A stretch of DNA of 64,000 nt from Paenibacillus_E oryzisoli_A (GCF_050467285.1 NZ_JBCMUN010000014.1:1-64000), one strand, 5' to 3'; positions 45,467-54,681 are shown, counted from the stretch's first letter. Made by a program: numbers and translations. Notes: generated from the letters alone by a model not told the origin.

Positions 45467-46765
45467 TCACTTCTCCTCATCCTTATGCAGCGGATTGTTC
45501 CGCAAATGATCCATCTGCAGCGAAGTGCCGCGCGCCTTGTGGTTGCGGATCATCGCCGACGGGTCATTGCTCAGCATCCCTGCCGTCAGAATCGCATTCT
45601 CGCCGAACTTATCGCGCAGCCCATCCATAATCCGATTCAAATTCTCCTTCTTCGGCTGCTTCTCGTAATCAAACAAATCCAATTGCACATAGGTTTCTTC
45701 CCGGGCGCTCAAGCTTTGCAGCGTCACACCCAGCAGCCGGACGGGATTGCCTTCCTCCCAATGATGATCATAGAGTTGGCAAGCCGTTCGATAGATATCG
45801 TCCAAATGCTCCGTAGGTGACTGCAGCGTGAGTGAGCGCGTAATCGTCCGCATCTCCGGATCACGGATCGTGACGACGACGGTCTGTGTCATTAGCTCCT
45901 GACGCCGCAATCGTCTTGCCACTTGATCCGCCAAATTGAGCAGCACGCGATGAACCTCCGTCCGGTCCGTATAATCTCGTGGCAGCGTCGTCGTATGCCC
46001 GATCGATTTGCTCTGCTCATGCTCGGGATTGACCAGCGAGTGGTCGATCCCGTTCGCCGACAGCTTCAAATGCGCGCCGATGATGCCAAAATGCTTTAAT
46101 AACAGCGCATCGTCCGCCTTGGCGAGCTGCCCTAAAGTCAGGATGCCCAAACGGGTCAGCTTGTCCGCAGTTTTACGGCCGATACCGTATAGATATTGGC
46201 ACGGCTTATCCCAGAATACCGTCGGCACATCGCGAAGCCGGATCACAGAGATACCATTCGGCTTTTTCATATCCGAACCCATCTTGGCCAGGAGCTTATT
46301 CGGCGCGACGCCGATCGAGCAAGGCAGACGCAGCTCCATTGCAATCCGCTCCTGAATTTGGCTCGCAATCTCAAGCGGTGTACCGAATTGCTTGGACCCC
46401 GTAATATCCACGAAGCATTCGTCGATGGACATCGATTCTACCAGCGGCGAATAGCTGTACGCGATCTGCATGAACCGCCTGGAAAACTCGCGGTACAAGT
46501 CAAAATCAGGTCGGATCAAGATCAGATCCGGACATAGTTTCAAAGCCTGCCGCACCTGCATGCCGGTCTTGATGCCAAGATTCCGTGCCGCATACGACGA
46601 GGTTACAATAATGCCTCTGCGCAGTTCCACGCTGCCCGCGACGGCAATCGGCTTTCCTTTATATAATTCAGGCTCTACCGCCTCATGTACTGAACAATAA
46701 AACGCATTCATATCTATATGTAAGATCACGCGTCCTTGTTTGGGATAATGGGAATGAGCGGTCAT
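45467..46765 (-). CDS. dinB: DNA polymerase IV (Y family)
   Basis: 432 residues. Error-prone translesion polymerase. Catalytic residues sit in LHIDMNAFYCSVHEA (first metal Asp) and SMSIDECFVDITG (Asp-Glu pair); helix-hairpin-helix thumb with LYGIGRKTADKLTRLGI; little-finger domain about 245-345, and a tail with a beta-clamp-type motif QLDLFDYEK. GAGGAGG lies 9 nt before the ATG. Confidence 0.95.
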   Translation of the reverse strand: MTAHSHYPKQGRVILHIDMNAFYCSVHEAVEPELYKGKPIAVAGSVELRRGIIVTSSYAARNLGIKTGMQVRQALKLCPDLILIRPDFDLYREFSRRFMQIAYSYSPLVESMSIDECFVDITGSKQFGTPLEIASQIQERIAMELRLPCSIGVAPNKLLAKMGSDMKKPNGISVIRLRDVPTVFWDKPCQYLYGIGRKTADKLTRLGILTLGQLAKADDALLLKHFGIIGAHLKLSANGIDHSLVNPEHEQSKSIGHTTTLPRDYTDRTEVHRVLLNLADQVARRLRRQELMTQTVVVTIRDPEMRTITRSLTLQSPTEHLDDIYRTACQLYDHHWEEGNPVRLLGVTLQSLSAREETYVQLDLFDYEKQPKKENLNRIMDGLRDKFGENAILTAGMLSNDPSAMIRNHKARGTSLQMDHLRNNPLHKDEEK

Positions 46766-46888
46766 GTTCGCCTGCCTCCTCTCACCGAGAACTCCTTCCG
46801 ACCGAATGTAGACAAGATCAGCATACCGAAAAAGCCCAGGGCAAGCAAACCTAATTTGGCCTTAGCGATGTCCTTCCTGCCACATTTA

Positions 46889-46897
46889 TGATATAAT
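46889..46897 (+). promoter_or_regulatory. Extended -10 promoter of cimA
   Basis: TGATATAAT: TGn followed by TATAAT, with no good -35. About 90 nt before the cimA start; no T-box features in the leader. Confidence 0.55.
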
Positions 46898-46987
46898 CGT
46901 AAATTATACATTAGCGGAAATCGCAACTTTCAGATTTTTGTGTGATTTACCCACGCACTTTCCCAGCTTTTGAAGGAGGAACCACCT

Positions 46988-48607
46988 ATGCCAACATCAG
47001 TCAAAATCTTCGACACCACCTTACGAGACGGAACGCAAGGAGAAGGCATTAGCTTGTCTGTTGAAGATAAAATCAAAATTGCCCGCAAGCTCGATGAGCT
47101 CGGGGTTCATTATATTGAAGGCGGATGGCCGGGCAGCAACAGCAAAGATATTGAATTTTTTGAACGTACGCGCACGATGACATTCAAGAATGCCAAAATC
47201 ACAGCGTTCGGAAGCACGCGTCGCAAAGATTCGAAAGCTTCCGAAGATATTAACCTGAACCGCTTGGTTGATTCCGGCGTTCAGGTGGCGACGATTTTCG
47301 GGAAATCGTGGGATTTTCACGTGACAACTGCGATTCAGACGACACTCGAAGAAAACCTGAATATGATTTACGACTCCGTTCAATTTTTGAAAAGCAAAGG
47401 GCTCGAGGTCATTTATGATGCCGAGCATTTCTTTGACGGATACAAAAATAACGCGGAATATGCGCTGCAAACGATTTCCAAAGCGCAAGACGCCGGTGCG
47501 GACTGGATCGTACTGTGCGATACGAACGGCGGGTCGCTGCCAGGCGAGATCGCTCAAATCGTCGGGACCGTGAAAGCGCACGTCTCCACGCCAGTCGGCA
47601 TTCACGCGCACAACGATTGCGAACTTGCAGTAGCTAACAGCCTGGCGGCCGTACAAGCCGGAGCAGGTCAAGTGCAAGGTACCATCAACGGCTACGGCGA
47701 GCGCTGCGGCAATGCCAACCTGAGCTCCGTTATTCCGAGCTTGCAGCTCAAGCTGGGGTACTCCGTCCTTACCGACGATCAATTGAAATCACTAACCTCG
47801 GTATCTCGCTACATCAGCGAGATCGCGAACATGCACATGCCGATCAACCAACCGTTTGTCGGCAATGCAGCTTTCGCACACAAGGGCGGCATCCACGTGT
47901 CCGCAATCCTGAAGGATGCGAGCACTTACGAGCATATTAAGCCTGAGCTGGTCGGGAACAAACAGCGCGTTCTGGTTTCCGAATTGGCAGGCCAAAGCAA
48001 CGTATTAGTCAAAGCCCAAGAACTCAACCTTGATTTCGATCGCGATCCTCAAAAAACGAAAGAAATCATCGAGAAAATCAAGGAAATGGAGCACCAGGGC
48101 TACCAATTCGAAGGTGCGGACGCAACGCTCGAGCTGATCCTGCGCGAAGCATTCGAAGGCCTGGAGGAAATTTTCACGCTCGAATCTTTCAAAATGCTTG
48201 TTGAAAAAACAGCCAATCATGCGGTCGTTTCCGAAGCCATCGTGAAAGTCAAAGTGCATGGCGAGACGATCTACACTGCCGCGGAAGGCAACGGTCCGGT
48301 CAATGCACTAGACAATGCGCTTCGCAAAGCGCTCATTCAATACTACCCGGACATCAAGAACATCCATCTGTCCGACTACAAAGTGCGCGTCCTCGACGAG
48401 AAAGACGCCACAGCCGGCAAAGTGCGGGTGCTCATGGAGACAACCGACTTCAACTCCACTTGGAATACGCTCGGCGTTTCCAGCAACATCATCGAAGCGA
48501 GCTGGTACGCGCTCGTGGACAGCTTGCGTTACGCTTTGCTCGGGCGTACGCGCATCGAACGCGAAGACAAAGATCAACTCGAACAACTCGGCGTGGTTAA
48601 TCATTAA
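46988..48607 (+). CDS. cimA: (R)-citramalate synthase
   Basis: 539 residues. Condenses pyruvate and acetyl-CoA to citramalate, for isoleucine synthesis without threonine. HMGL-like catalytic barrel (about 5-280) with FDTTLRDGTQGEGISL (metal and substrate loop) and GIHAHNDCELAVANSLAAVQAGA (metal His); LeuA-type allosteric domain (about 400-535). The CimA family differs from LeuA in the DGTQGEG loop. AAGGAGG lies 7 nt before the ATG of MPTSVKIF, which I prefer to an earlier in-frame ATG. Monocistronic, with a strong terminator. Confidence 0.95.
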   Translation: MPTSVKIFDTTLRDGTQGEGISLSVEDKIKIARKLDELGVHYIEGGWPGSNSKDIEFFERTRTMTFKNAKITAFGSTRRKDSKASEDINLNRLVDSGVQVATIFGKSWDFHVTTAIQTTLEENLNMIYDSVQFLKSKGLEVIYDAEHFFDGYKNNAEYALQTISKAQDAGADWIVLCDTNGGSLPGEIAQIVGTVKAHVSTPVGIHAHNDCELAVANSLAAVQAGAGQVQGTINGYGERCGNANLSSVIPSLQLKLGYSVLTDDQLKSLTSVSRYISEIANMHMPINQPFVGNAAFAHKGGIHVSAILKDASTYEHIKPELVGNKQRVLVSELAGQSNVLVKAQELNLDFDRDPQKTKEIIEKIKEMEHQGYQFEGADATLELILREAFEGLEEIFTLESFKMLVEKTANHAVVSEAIVKVKVHGETIYTAAEGNGPVNALDNALRKALIQYYPDIKNIHLSDYKVRVLDEKDATAGKVRVLMETTDFNSTWNTLGVSSNIIEASWYALVDSLRYALLGRTRIEREDKDQLEQLGVVNH

Positions 48608-48612
48608 CGCCA

Positions 48613-48657
48613 AAAAGCTGCAAGAGCCCTTAACCAGGGCCGCTTGCAGCTTTTTTT
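48613..48657. terminator. Bidirectional terminator
   Basis: AAAAGCTGCAAG / CTTGCAGCTTTTTTT stem between convergent cimA and redoxin genes. Confidence 0.9.
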
Positions 48658-49189
48658 ATGACTCGGCAATCAGCTTCGCCAGTTTCTTATCCAGCTCCTT
48701 CGCGGACAGGACATGAATCACCTCGCGGATGACACCATGCCGATCAATGAGAAAACTCGTCGGAATTGCAATCACCGAGTAAGCGTCGGCATTTTTCCCT
48801 TCCTTATCGAGCAGCACCGGGAATGGGTATTGGTACGTGTCGACGAACTTTTTAATGTTGTCCATTTTATCGCCCGGTGTGACATTCACCGCATACAAGT
48901 CAAACTTTCCTTGATACTTCTTGTAGACATTCACCAAGTCCGGCGCTTCTTCTTCACACGGCCCGCACCAGGAAGCCCAGAAATTCAAGAAAAGCGGCTT
49001 ATCCCGCTCCCCGCCGACAGCAAACGATTGTCCATCCAGCGATTGCAACGTAAACGACGGCGCCAGTTCATTCACCTTCGCCGCTTCCTCCGCCGTAAGC
49101 GTCTTCTGATTCATATGCTGCACGACTCGATAACCAATCAAACCTATGACAATAACCAGTATGGCTATACTTATGATTTTCTTTTTCAA
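48656..49189 (-). CDS. Membrane-anchored TlpA/ResA-like thioredoxin
   Basis: About 177 residues. TTG start with GGGAGGCGG upstream; the longer ATG reading frame upstream lacks ribosome site and homology. Signal-anchor (residues 4-21), then a TlpA/ResA redoxin fold with the CGPC active site in NFWASWCGPCEEEAP and the cis-Pro ATPTSFLID-like segment IAIPTSFLID. Acts as a thiol-disulfide oxidoreductase outside the membrane, possibly in cytochrome c maturation or disulfide exchange. No ccd or res gene is seen beside it. Confidence 0.9.
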   Translation of the reverse strand: MKKKIISIAILVIVIGLIGYRVVQHMNQKTLTAEEAAKVNELAPSFTLQSLDGQSFAVGGERDKPLFLNFWASWCGPCEEEAPDLVNVYKKYQGKFDLYAVNVTPGDKMDNIKKFVDTYQYPFPVLLDKEGKNADAYSVIAIPTSFLIDRHGVIREVIHVLSAKELDKKLAKLIAES

Positions 49190-49381
49190 GCGTTCCGCCT
49201 CCCAGGATGCATGGGCGAGCAGTTCGCCGTCAGGCGAACGACCAGCCATTTCTTCTATATTATCTCCAAATCGGTGAAATTTCCAACCCGGATGTTCAGC
49301 CCTGCCTTTCCACGCGTATGCTTTCACCTAATTTGGGTAAAGTAAATCTGCGCATTTATGCAGGAAAGGATGAACATCTCC

Positions 49382-50686
49382 ATGAAACAAGCCACTCTAA
49401 AGCGAAAAGGATTTGGCGCAGCAGAAAAAAAGAAAAGCTATGCGCAAGATACCAACTCAAGCGACAAACAAGCCTCCTCCGGGAAAAAAGGAAGCCTGTG
49501 GCAGTATCTTGCCTTGGCTACCATCCCATTGGTGCTTGTGCTGGGCAATTCCATGCTCGTGCCCATACTGCCGGATATGCAAGACCACATGCACATTTCC
49601 CGCTTTCAGAGCTCCCTAGTCATTACCTTGTTTTCGCTGTCAGCAGGCATCATCATTCCCGTTTCCGGCTACTTATCCGATCGTTTCACGCGCAAAGCGG
49701 TCATCATTCCTTCGCTGATCGTTTACGGCGCAGCCGGTGTTCTCGCGGGTCTCGGTGCGGTGTGGAGCTCATATGGGATTCTCATCACCGCTCGTGCCCT
49801 GCAAGGCTTGGGTGCAGCCGGAACAGCCCCCATTGCCATGGCGCTCGTCGGCGACATTTACAAAGGCGGCGAAGCGAGCAAAGCGCTCGGTCTCATCGAA
49901 GCTTCCAACGGCATCGGGAAAGTCGTCTCCCCTATTCTCGGCTCGCTGCTCGCAATGCTCACCTGGTTCGCGCCTTTTTTCGCCTTTCCGATCTTCTGTC
50001 TGCTCGCGCTTCTAGCCGTTATTTTCATGATCAAAGAACCCGCCAAAGAGAAGGAAGCCGAGCCGCTCAAACAATATCTGAAAGAAATCAAGTCCATTCT
50101 GGGGCAAAAGGGACATTGGCTGCTTCCCGCTTTCTTTGCCGGCGCCGTCACCCTCTTCATCCTCTTCGGCGTCCTCTTCTATCTTTCGCAAATTTTAGAA
50201 GAGAAGCCTTACAACATCGATGGCATAAAAAAAGGACTGCTGCTCGCAATCCCTCTGCTATGTCTCGTCATTACCTCTTATACAACCGGAGCGAAAATCA
50301 AACAAAACGGGACGCTGATGCGTATTCTGATGAATGTCGGCCTCGGGCTGATGATCGTCTCGCTTACTTGTGCGATTTTTGCGAACGGGAAGCTCGCGCT
50401 GCTCATCAGCTTGCTGTCGCTCAGCGGCATCGGCACAGGCCTTTTGCTTCCCTGCTTGAACACGCTCATCACCGGCTCCGTACAGCGCGATCAGCGCGGC
50501 ATGATCACTTCCTTGTACAACAGCCTGCGCTTTATCGGCGTTGCCTTCGGCCCCCCGCTGTTCGGATGGCTCATGAACAAGTCTCATGCGACGCTATTTA
50601 TCACGGTCGTCTGCCTAGCCGCGCTGATGTTGACACTCGTCTTCTTTTTCATCAAACCTCCTGCACAATTGAAGCAAGAAGCATGA
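49382..50686 (+). CDS. MFS drug/metabolite exporter (DHA1 type)
   Basis: About 434 residues, 12 TM helices. Cytoplasmic basic/Ser-rich N-terminus (about 1-35) precedes TM1. Motif A as GYLSDRFTRKAVIIPSL (between TM2 and TM3) and motif C-like GTGLLLPCLNTLITGSV. Belongs to the proton-driven DHA1 exporters; the substrate cannot be read. I choose the ATG at 49382, which has AAAGGA 11 nt upstream; two earlier in-frame ATGs (49358, 49370) are poorly spaced from any ribosome site. It is divergent from the TlpA-like gene. Confidence 0.88.
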   Translation: MKQATLKRKGFGAAEKKKSYAQDTNSSDKQASSGKKGSLWQYLALATIPLVLVLGNSMLVPILPDMQDHMHISRFQSSLVITLFSLSAGIIIPVSGYLSDRFTRKAVIIPSLIVYGAAGVLAGLGAVWSSYGILITARALQGLGAAGTAPIAMALVGDIYKGGEASKALGLIEASNGIGKVVSPILGSLLAMLTWFAPFFAFPIFCLLALLAVIFMIKEPAKEKEAEPLKQYLKEIKSILGQKGHWLLPAFFAGAVTLFILFGVLFYLSQILEEKPYNIDGIKKGLLLAIPLLCLVITSYTTGAKIKQNGTLMRILMNVGLGLMIVSLTCAIFANGKLALLISLLSLSGIGTGLLLPCLNTLITGSVQRDQRGMITSLYNSLRFIGVAFGPPLFGWLMNKSHATLFITVVCLAALMLTLVFFFIKPPAQLKQEA

Positions 50687-50724
50687 TACAATAGAACTAT
50701 CTCGCATGGAATGGGGGCAGGGTC

Positions 50725-51153
50725 ATGCTTATTCAGTTGAAGGAAGACCTGTACGATCATCTCGTTGCCTATAGCCGGGAAACATTTCCCGAGGAAGCTT
50801 GCGGCGTCATTTTCGGCCGTCCGGCAGAGCACGATGCAGACGTCCTGTATGCTACGACGTTCTTCCCCTTGCCGAACATGGCCGAGCAGCCAACTCGCGA
50901 GTTCGCCATTGATCCGATGGACATACTTCCTTTTCTCAAGCCCGGCCCTACCCCTTTAATCGGCTTGTTCCATTCACATCCATCTGCACCGCCAATCCCG
51001 TCCTGTCAGGATTTGCAGACACTTTGGCACACCATTCCCACCCACTGGATTCTATCGCTCCAACACAAGATAGCACCCGAACTGCAAATTTACCAAATAA
51101 AAAAAGCCGCCTCAACCGAATACCGCAAACTTTCGTTTGCTCTCGGTCAATGA
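50725..51153 (+). CDS. JAMM/Mov34 (M67) metallopeptidase-like protein
   Basis: 142 residues. Complete JAMM zinc motif: catalytic Glu in FPEEACGV (residue 24), His83-Ser-His85-Pro and Ser93..Asp96 (H-x-H-P-x6-S-x2-D). The family removes ubiquitin-like tags or cleaves C-terminal peptides (for example CysO or ThiS-related proteins); no such partner is encoded here. It follows the MFS gene and its 3' end overlaps the convergent exonuclease gene by 7 bp, leaving no terminator space. Confidence 0.88.
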   Translation: MLIQLKEDLYDHLVAYSRETFPEEACGVIFGRPAEHDADVLYATTFFPLPNMAEQPTREFAIDPMDILPFLKPGPTPLIGLFHSHPSAPPIPSCQDLQTLWHTIPTHWILSLQHKIAPELQIYQIKKAASTEYRKLSFALGQ

Positions 51154-51881
51154 TGGCTTAAGAGGGCGTAGAGATCGCCAAGCGTATCTACGTTGCGAGA
51201 TTTAATTTCTTCCATAAAACGCGACCACAGCTGCGCCGTCATCAGCGCGTCTTCGAGTGCATGATGGCGCACGGTCACAGGAATGTCGTAGGCATGAAGC
51301 AGGGAATCCAGGCTCAAATTTTTACGCTTCGGCATGAGCCATTTGGCAATCATCATAATATCCAGCACCCGATGAGACAAGCTGACTTTGGACGTGCGCC
51401 ACAGCGCGGAGTTGAGAAAGCTTTTATCATGACCCGTGGCGTGAGCCACCAGAATCCGCTGCTGCACAAATTCCAGAAAATCGCTCAACGCGCCGATCAA
51501 TTCAGGCGCTTCGCTTGCCATTTCATTCGTAATGCCCGTCAGTTCGACGATATCATCAGGAATTTTCCGTTTCGGATTGACCATCCGGTAGAACGTATCT
51601 TGCGTCTGCACTTCCCCGCCAATGACCGACACCGCACCGAACGAAATAATCTCATCACCGTTATACGGCGAGAAGCCGGTCGTCTCCAGATCGAAGACAA
51701 CAAGCTCCATGGAATGAAGCGGTATCTCAAACAGCGAATCCTTTCTCTGTTCCCTCAGCATTGAGCGTATAAAAGCCATCTGCTGCGCGCTTTGCACATC
51801 GAACATAGAAGTCAGCGCAGGGGTTAGTCCCCCCATTTTATACAGATGCCACATACGTCCTGCAGGACGCATATCTTTCAT
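51147..51881 (-). CDS. DnaQ-like 3'-5' exonuclease (DEDDh)
   Basis: About 244 residues. Exonuclease fold starts near residue 60: VFDLETTGFSP (Asp-Glu of ExoI), AHATGHDKSFL (ExoII), HHALEDALMTA (ExoIII with His/Asp). Related to PolC-epsilon-type subunits. The first about 60 residues are unfamiliar. AGAGGTG is 6 nt before the ATG used; an alternative ATG at 51923 has a weaker site. It follows the DUF294 gene closely. Confidence 0.85.
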   Translation of the reverse strand: MKDMRPAGRMWHLYKMGGLTPALTSMFDVQSAQQMAFIRSMLREQRKDSLFEIPLHSMELVVFDLETTGFSPYNGDEIISFGAVSVIGGEVQTQDTFYRMVNPKRKIPDDIVELTGITNEMASEAPELIGALSDFLEFVQQRILVAHATGHDKSFLNSALWRTSKVSLSHRVLDIMMIAKWLMPKRKNLSLDSLLHAYDIPVTVRHHALEDALMTAQLWSRFMEEIKSRNVDTLGDLYALLSHH

Positions 51882-51924
51882 GCGAGTCACCTCTCCCCAC
51901 ATCACATACCGATCCGTCATCAAC

Positions 51925-53001
51925 CTAACCTTTTTCTCTATAGGATTCGATGGATTTTGTTACGTATTTTTGTAATTCCACGCCTGTGCGCAAGCATTGT
52001 TTCAACATCTGCCGTGTTTCTTTCGTAAGCTGCTCCGCAGTCAATCTTCCCCTCGTCGTATACTTCTCTTCTTCCAGTTGAAAAGGCGTTGCATTCCGCA
52101 GCTGTATCGCCGTTCCGAACGCCGTCTCCCACTCTCTCGTCAGCGGTTCCGCGACAACCCCCTGCTCTCGCAGCAACCGAATACGCATCATCGTGGACGA
52201 CTCCGCAATCCCAGCTTGCATGGCTAGCAGCCGGATTCCATTCACAATTGGAATATACGCGCCGTATTTAATATCAAACCCGCCTGCATCCTCTCCATAT
52301 CGCTCTGTAATCAACTGCCCGAAAATGCCGAGCGAAATTTTGTGACGCAGCGTATTGGACAACAAATTGCCCAGAATCGCAGGATGTTCGGCAATATACG
52401 TAAGCATCATAGACTTCAAACGATGAACAAGCCGCGGCGCACCGTAAATACAGCGAATATCAGCCAAAATCAGCAAATATCTCATATTTTCCCAATTCGG
52501 ATCCGCCAACCATTCCAGCGTCATCGCGCGATAGCCCGCTTCCGATTTACGCCATTGCGGGTTGCTTGACACCACATTCCCTTCGCATGGCGGATAGCCC
52601 AGAACATTCAAACCGTGCAGAATCAAGGTGACCAGCCGGCTAAAATAGTCCTCAATCGCCTCCTGCGGATGCATCTCGCTGTCAGCATAGATCAGCCCGT
52701 TATCCTGATCGCTCCAAAGCGTCTGCTCACTGCGTCCGCCGCTGCCCAACAAGAAAAAGGCGTATTCGACGGGCGGCTTCCCCAGCCCCTCCGCTTCCAG
52801 CATGCTTTCCGCAAGCTCCGCTGTGCGCATGATAAAAGCGTCGTGCACAAGATTAATCCGTTCGCCCAGTTCAGCTGTATAAGACAAAAGGAGATGCTCA
52901 CGAAACATCTCTTGTACTTGATCTCTGGCGCACCTCATCTCATCGAATGCTTCCGCTTGATGAATTCGTGCCAGGATCGGTTCCAATGAGAGATGAGTCA
53001 T
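51925..53001 (-). CDS. GlnD-like nucleotidyltransferase (DUF294)
   Basis: 358 residues. N-terminal helical part (about 1-75), nucleotidyltransferase core with GSGGRSEQTLWSDQDNGLIY (the NTase GSxxRxE..SDxD motif, about 87-106), C-terminal DUF294_C helices (about 190-355). These proteins look like GlnD uridylyltransferases without the HD and ACT domains. AAAGGAG is 7 nt before the ATG. It stands 37 bp after amtB, so it may act in nitrogen control, though no GlnB/GlnK gene is present here. Confidence 0.85.
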   Translation of the reverse strand: MTHLSLEPILARIHQAEAFDEMRCARDQVQEMFREHLLLSYTAELGERINLVHDAFIMRTAELAESMLEAEGLGKPPVEYAFFLLGSGGRSEQTLWSDQDNGLIYADSEMHPQEAIEDYFSRLVTLILHGLNVLGYPPCEGNVVSSNPQWRKSEAGYRAMTLEWLADPNWENMRYLLILADIRCIYGAPRLVHRLKSMMLTYIAEHPAILGNLLSNTLRHKISLGIFGQLITERYGEDAGGFDIKYGAYIPIVNGIRLLAMQAGIAESSTMMRIRLLREQGVVAEPLTREWETAFGTAIQLRNATPFQLEEEKYTTRGRLTAEQLTKETRQMLKQCLRTGVELQKYVTKSIESYREKG

Positions 53002-53038
53002 GTTGCATCTCCTTTGCTCTAGTAAAAATGTAGGATCA

Positions 53039-54427
53039 TTATAACGTTACACTGCCGTTTTGAGCCGCTTTTTTCATTTGCTCAGGATAGCCGTAGGAAC
53101 CGTGCTCGGAAAGATCCAGACCGATAATCTCTTCTTCTTCCGTAACGCGAAGACCTACAGTCGCTTTCATGATGCCCAAAATGATGAAGGAAAGAATGAG
53201 TACGAATGCAAGTGCGCCGAATACGCCTAGCGCTTGAATGCCAAGTTGGTGCAAACCGCCGCCGTAGAACAAGCCAGCGCCACCTACGCCTACTTTTGCG
53301 GAAAGTTCAGGTGTTGCGAAGAAACCTGTGGACAGGGTTCCCCAGATACCCGCGATACCGTGTACAGAGAACGCGTAGATCGGATCGTCAACGCCTGCTT
53401 TTTCAAACCATTGCGCTGTGAAGAAGGTTACGATACCTGCCACTGCGCCAATCACGATGGCTGCCCAAGTGTCTACGAACGCACAGGAAGCTGTAATCGC
53501 AACAAGCGCTGCAAGCACACCGTTCAGCATGCTAGGAATATCCGCTTTGCCAAAGTACATCCAGGAGATCACAAGTGCCGCAACGCCGCCGGCCGCTGCC
53601 GCCATATTCGTCGTCAAAGCAATGTAACCGAAGAAACCATCATTCATTGCACTGAGTGTACTGCCTGGGTTGAAACCGAACCAGCCGATCCAGAGGATGA
53701 TAACGCCGAGTACGGACAAAACTTGGTTATGACCCGGAATCAGGTTAGGCGTTTTATCTTTATTATATTTACCGATACGCGGTTTAAGCAAGATCGTCGC
53801 TACGAGCGCTGCAGTTGCGCCTTGCAAGTGAACGACAGTCGAACCTGCAAAGTCCTGCATGCCCAATTTGCTAAGCCATCCGCCGCCCCATACCCAGTGA
53901 GCAACGATCGGGTAGATCACGACAGTGAATAGAATACCGAAGATGAAGTACACCGGAAGCTTCGCTCTTTCTGCAAAACCGCCCCAAGCAATCGCCAGGG
54001 ATACACCGGCAAACGCTAATTGGAACAAGAATTTAATCCCGATTGGCACATCCGAACCGGAGAGGGAGCCGAATGCTGCTGCCGCTTGATCTTCCAAGCC
54101 GGTAACGAAGAATCCTGTTTCTCCGAAGAAGGCGTTGCCGTCACCGAAAGCAAATCCGAATCCTACCGCCCAGAAAGCAATTGCACAAATACCGAAAGTC
54201 AAAATGGTTTTACCGGCAACGTGACCGGCGTTCTTCATTCTCGTTGACCCTGCTTCCAAAAGCGCGAAACCGGCTTGCATGAAAATAACCAGGATCGCTG
54301 CCAGCATAACCCATACGGCGTCGATCGCGCTTTGCAGCTGCGGTGCTGTCGCATCATCTGCAGCAAATGCAAGCGTAGGGAACAATAAAGACATCAAACC
54401 AAAAGCTAACAAAAACTTCTTAACCAT
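53039..54427 (-). CDS. amtB: Ammonium transporter
   Basis: 462 residues. Amt channel taking up ammonium/ammonia. Signal peptide (about 1-22, FPTLAFAADD), then 11 TM helices; pore signature VHLQGATAALVATILL, FNPGSTL and VHGIAGIWGTLSTGFFA (twin-His type region). The cytoplasmic tail carries the EEEEIIGLDLSEHGSYGYPE region, the site contacted by GlnK. AAAGGAAGTGG lies just before the ATG. A GlnR/TnrA-like box lies inside the leader, just past the transcription start. No glnK is seen next to it, unlike many amtB operons. Confidence 0.95.
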   Translation of the reverse strand: MVKKFLLAFGLMSLLFPTLAFAADDATAPQLQSAIDAVWVMLAAILVIFMQAGFALLEAGSTRMKNAGHVAGKTILTFGICAIAFWAVGFGFAFGDGNAFFGETGFFVTGLEDQAAAAFGSLSGSDVPIGIKFLFQLAFAGVSLAIAWGGFAERAKLPVYFIFGILFTVVIYPIVAHWVWGGGWLSKLGMQDFAGSTVVHLQGATAALVATILLKPRIGKYNKDKTPNLIPGHNQVLSVLGVIILWIGWFGFNPGSTLSAMNDGFFGYIALTTNMAAAAGGVAALVISWMYFGKADIPSMLNGVLAALVAITASCAFVDTWAAIVIGAVAGIVTFFTAQWFEKAGVDDPIYAFSVHGIAGIWGTLSTGFFATPELSAKVGVGGAGLFYGGGLHQLGIQALGVFGALAFVLILSFIILGIMKATVGLRVTEEEEIIGLDLSEHGSYGYPEQMKKAAQNGSVTL

Positions 54428-54444
54428 TCGACCACTTCCTTTAA

Positions 54445-54461
54445 TGTTAGATTAAATAACA
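54445..54461 (-). promoter_or_regulatory. GlnR/TnrA-like box in amtB leader
   Basis: TGTTAGATTAAATAACA matches TGTNANAWWWTMTNACA with one mismatch. It lies about 15-31 nt after the predicted start, which suits repression when nitrogen is plentiful. Confidence 0.65.
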
Positions 54462-54482
54462 TATAATGAAACTCTTAATGTC

Positions 54483-54511
54483 ATTATATACAGGTTATAT
54501 GGGTTTGACAA
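54483..54511 (-). promoter_or_regulatory. Sigma-A promoter of amtB
   Basis: TTGTCA, 17-bp spacer, TATAAT on the minus strand. Confidence 0.7.
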
Positions 54512-54548
54512 TAGGATTTTCGTTAATAAAATGAAAAAAACGAAAAAT

Positions 54549-54636
54549 AACCTGACATGAAACAGGCATAATTCGGTTTTGGCCACATACAGACCTCCAA
54601 TTACGCCCCAATCTTGCCATATTCCCATGTCAGGTT
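54549..54636 (-). other. Long structured inverted repeat upstream of amtB
   Basis: 11-bp perfect arms AACCTGACATG / CATGTCAGGTT flank an inner stem pair GGCATAATT / AATTACGCC; on the minus strand the T-rich run TTATTTTTCGTTTTTTT follows, terminator-like. Could be a small RNA end, a terminator or a MITE-like element; nothing else fills the 315-bp amtB/merR gap apart from the promoters and box listed. Confidence 0.5.
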
Positions 54637-54651
54637 TGAAAAGCATCACGT

Positions 54652-54681
54652 TTGACTGTATGGTTTAGAATCAGTTATCAT
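54652..54681 (+). promoter_or_regulatory. Sigma-A promoter of merR-type gene
   Basis: TTGACT, 18-bp spacer, TATCAT. Confidence 0.6.

Noticed and set aside
54452..54649. 65-residue minus-strand frame upstream of amtB
   Set aside because: Covers the structured repeat and the amtB promoter region; hydrophobic by chance, no ribosome site.
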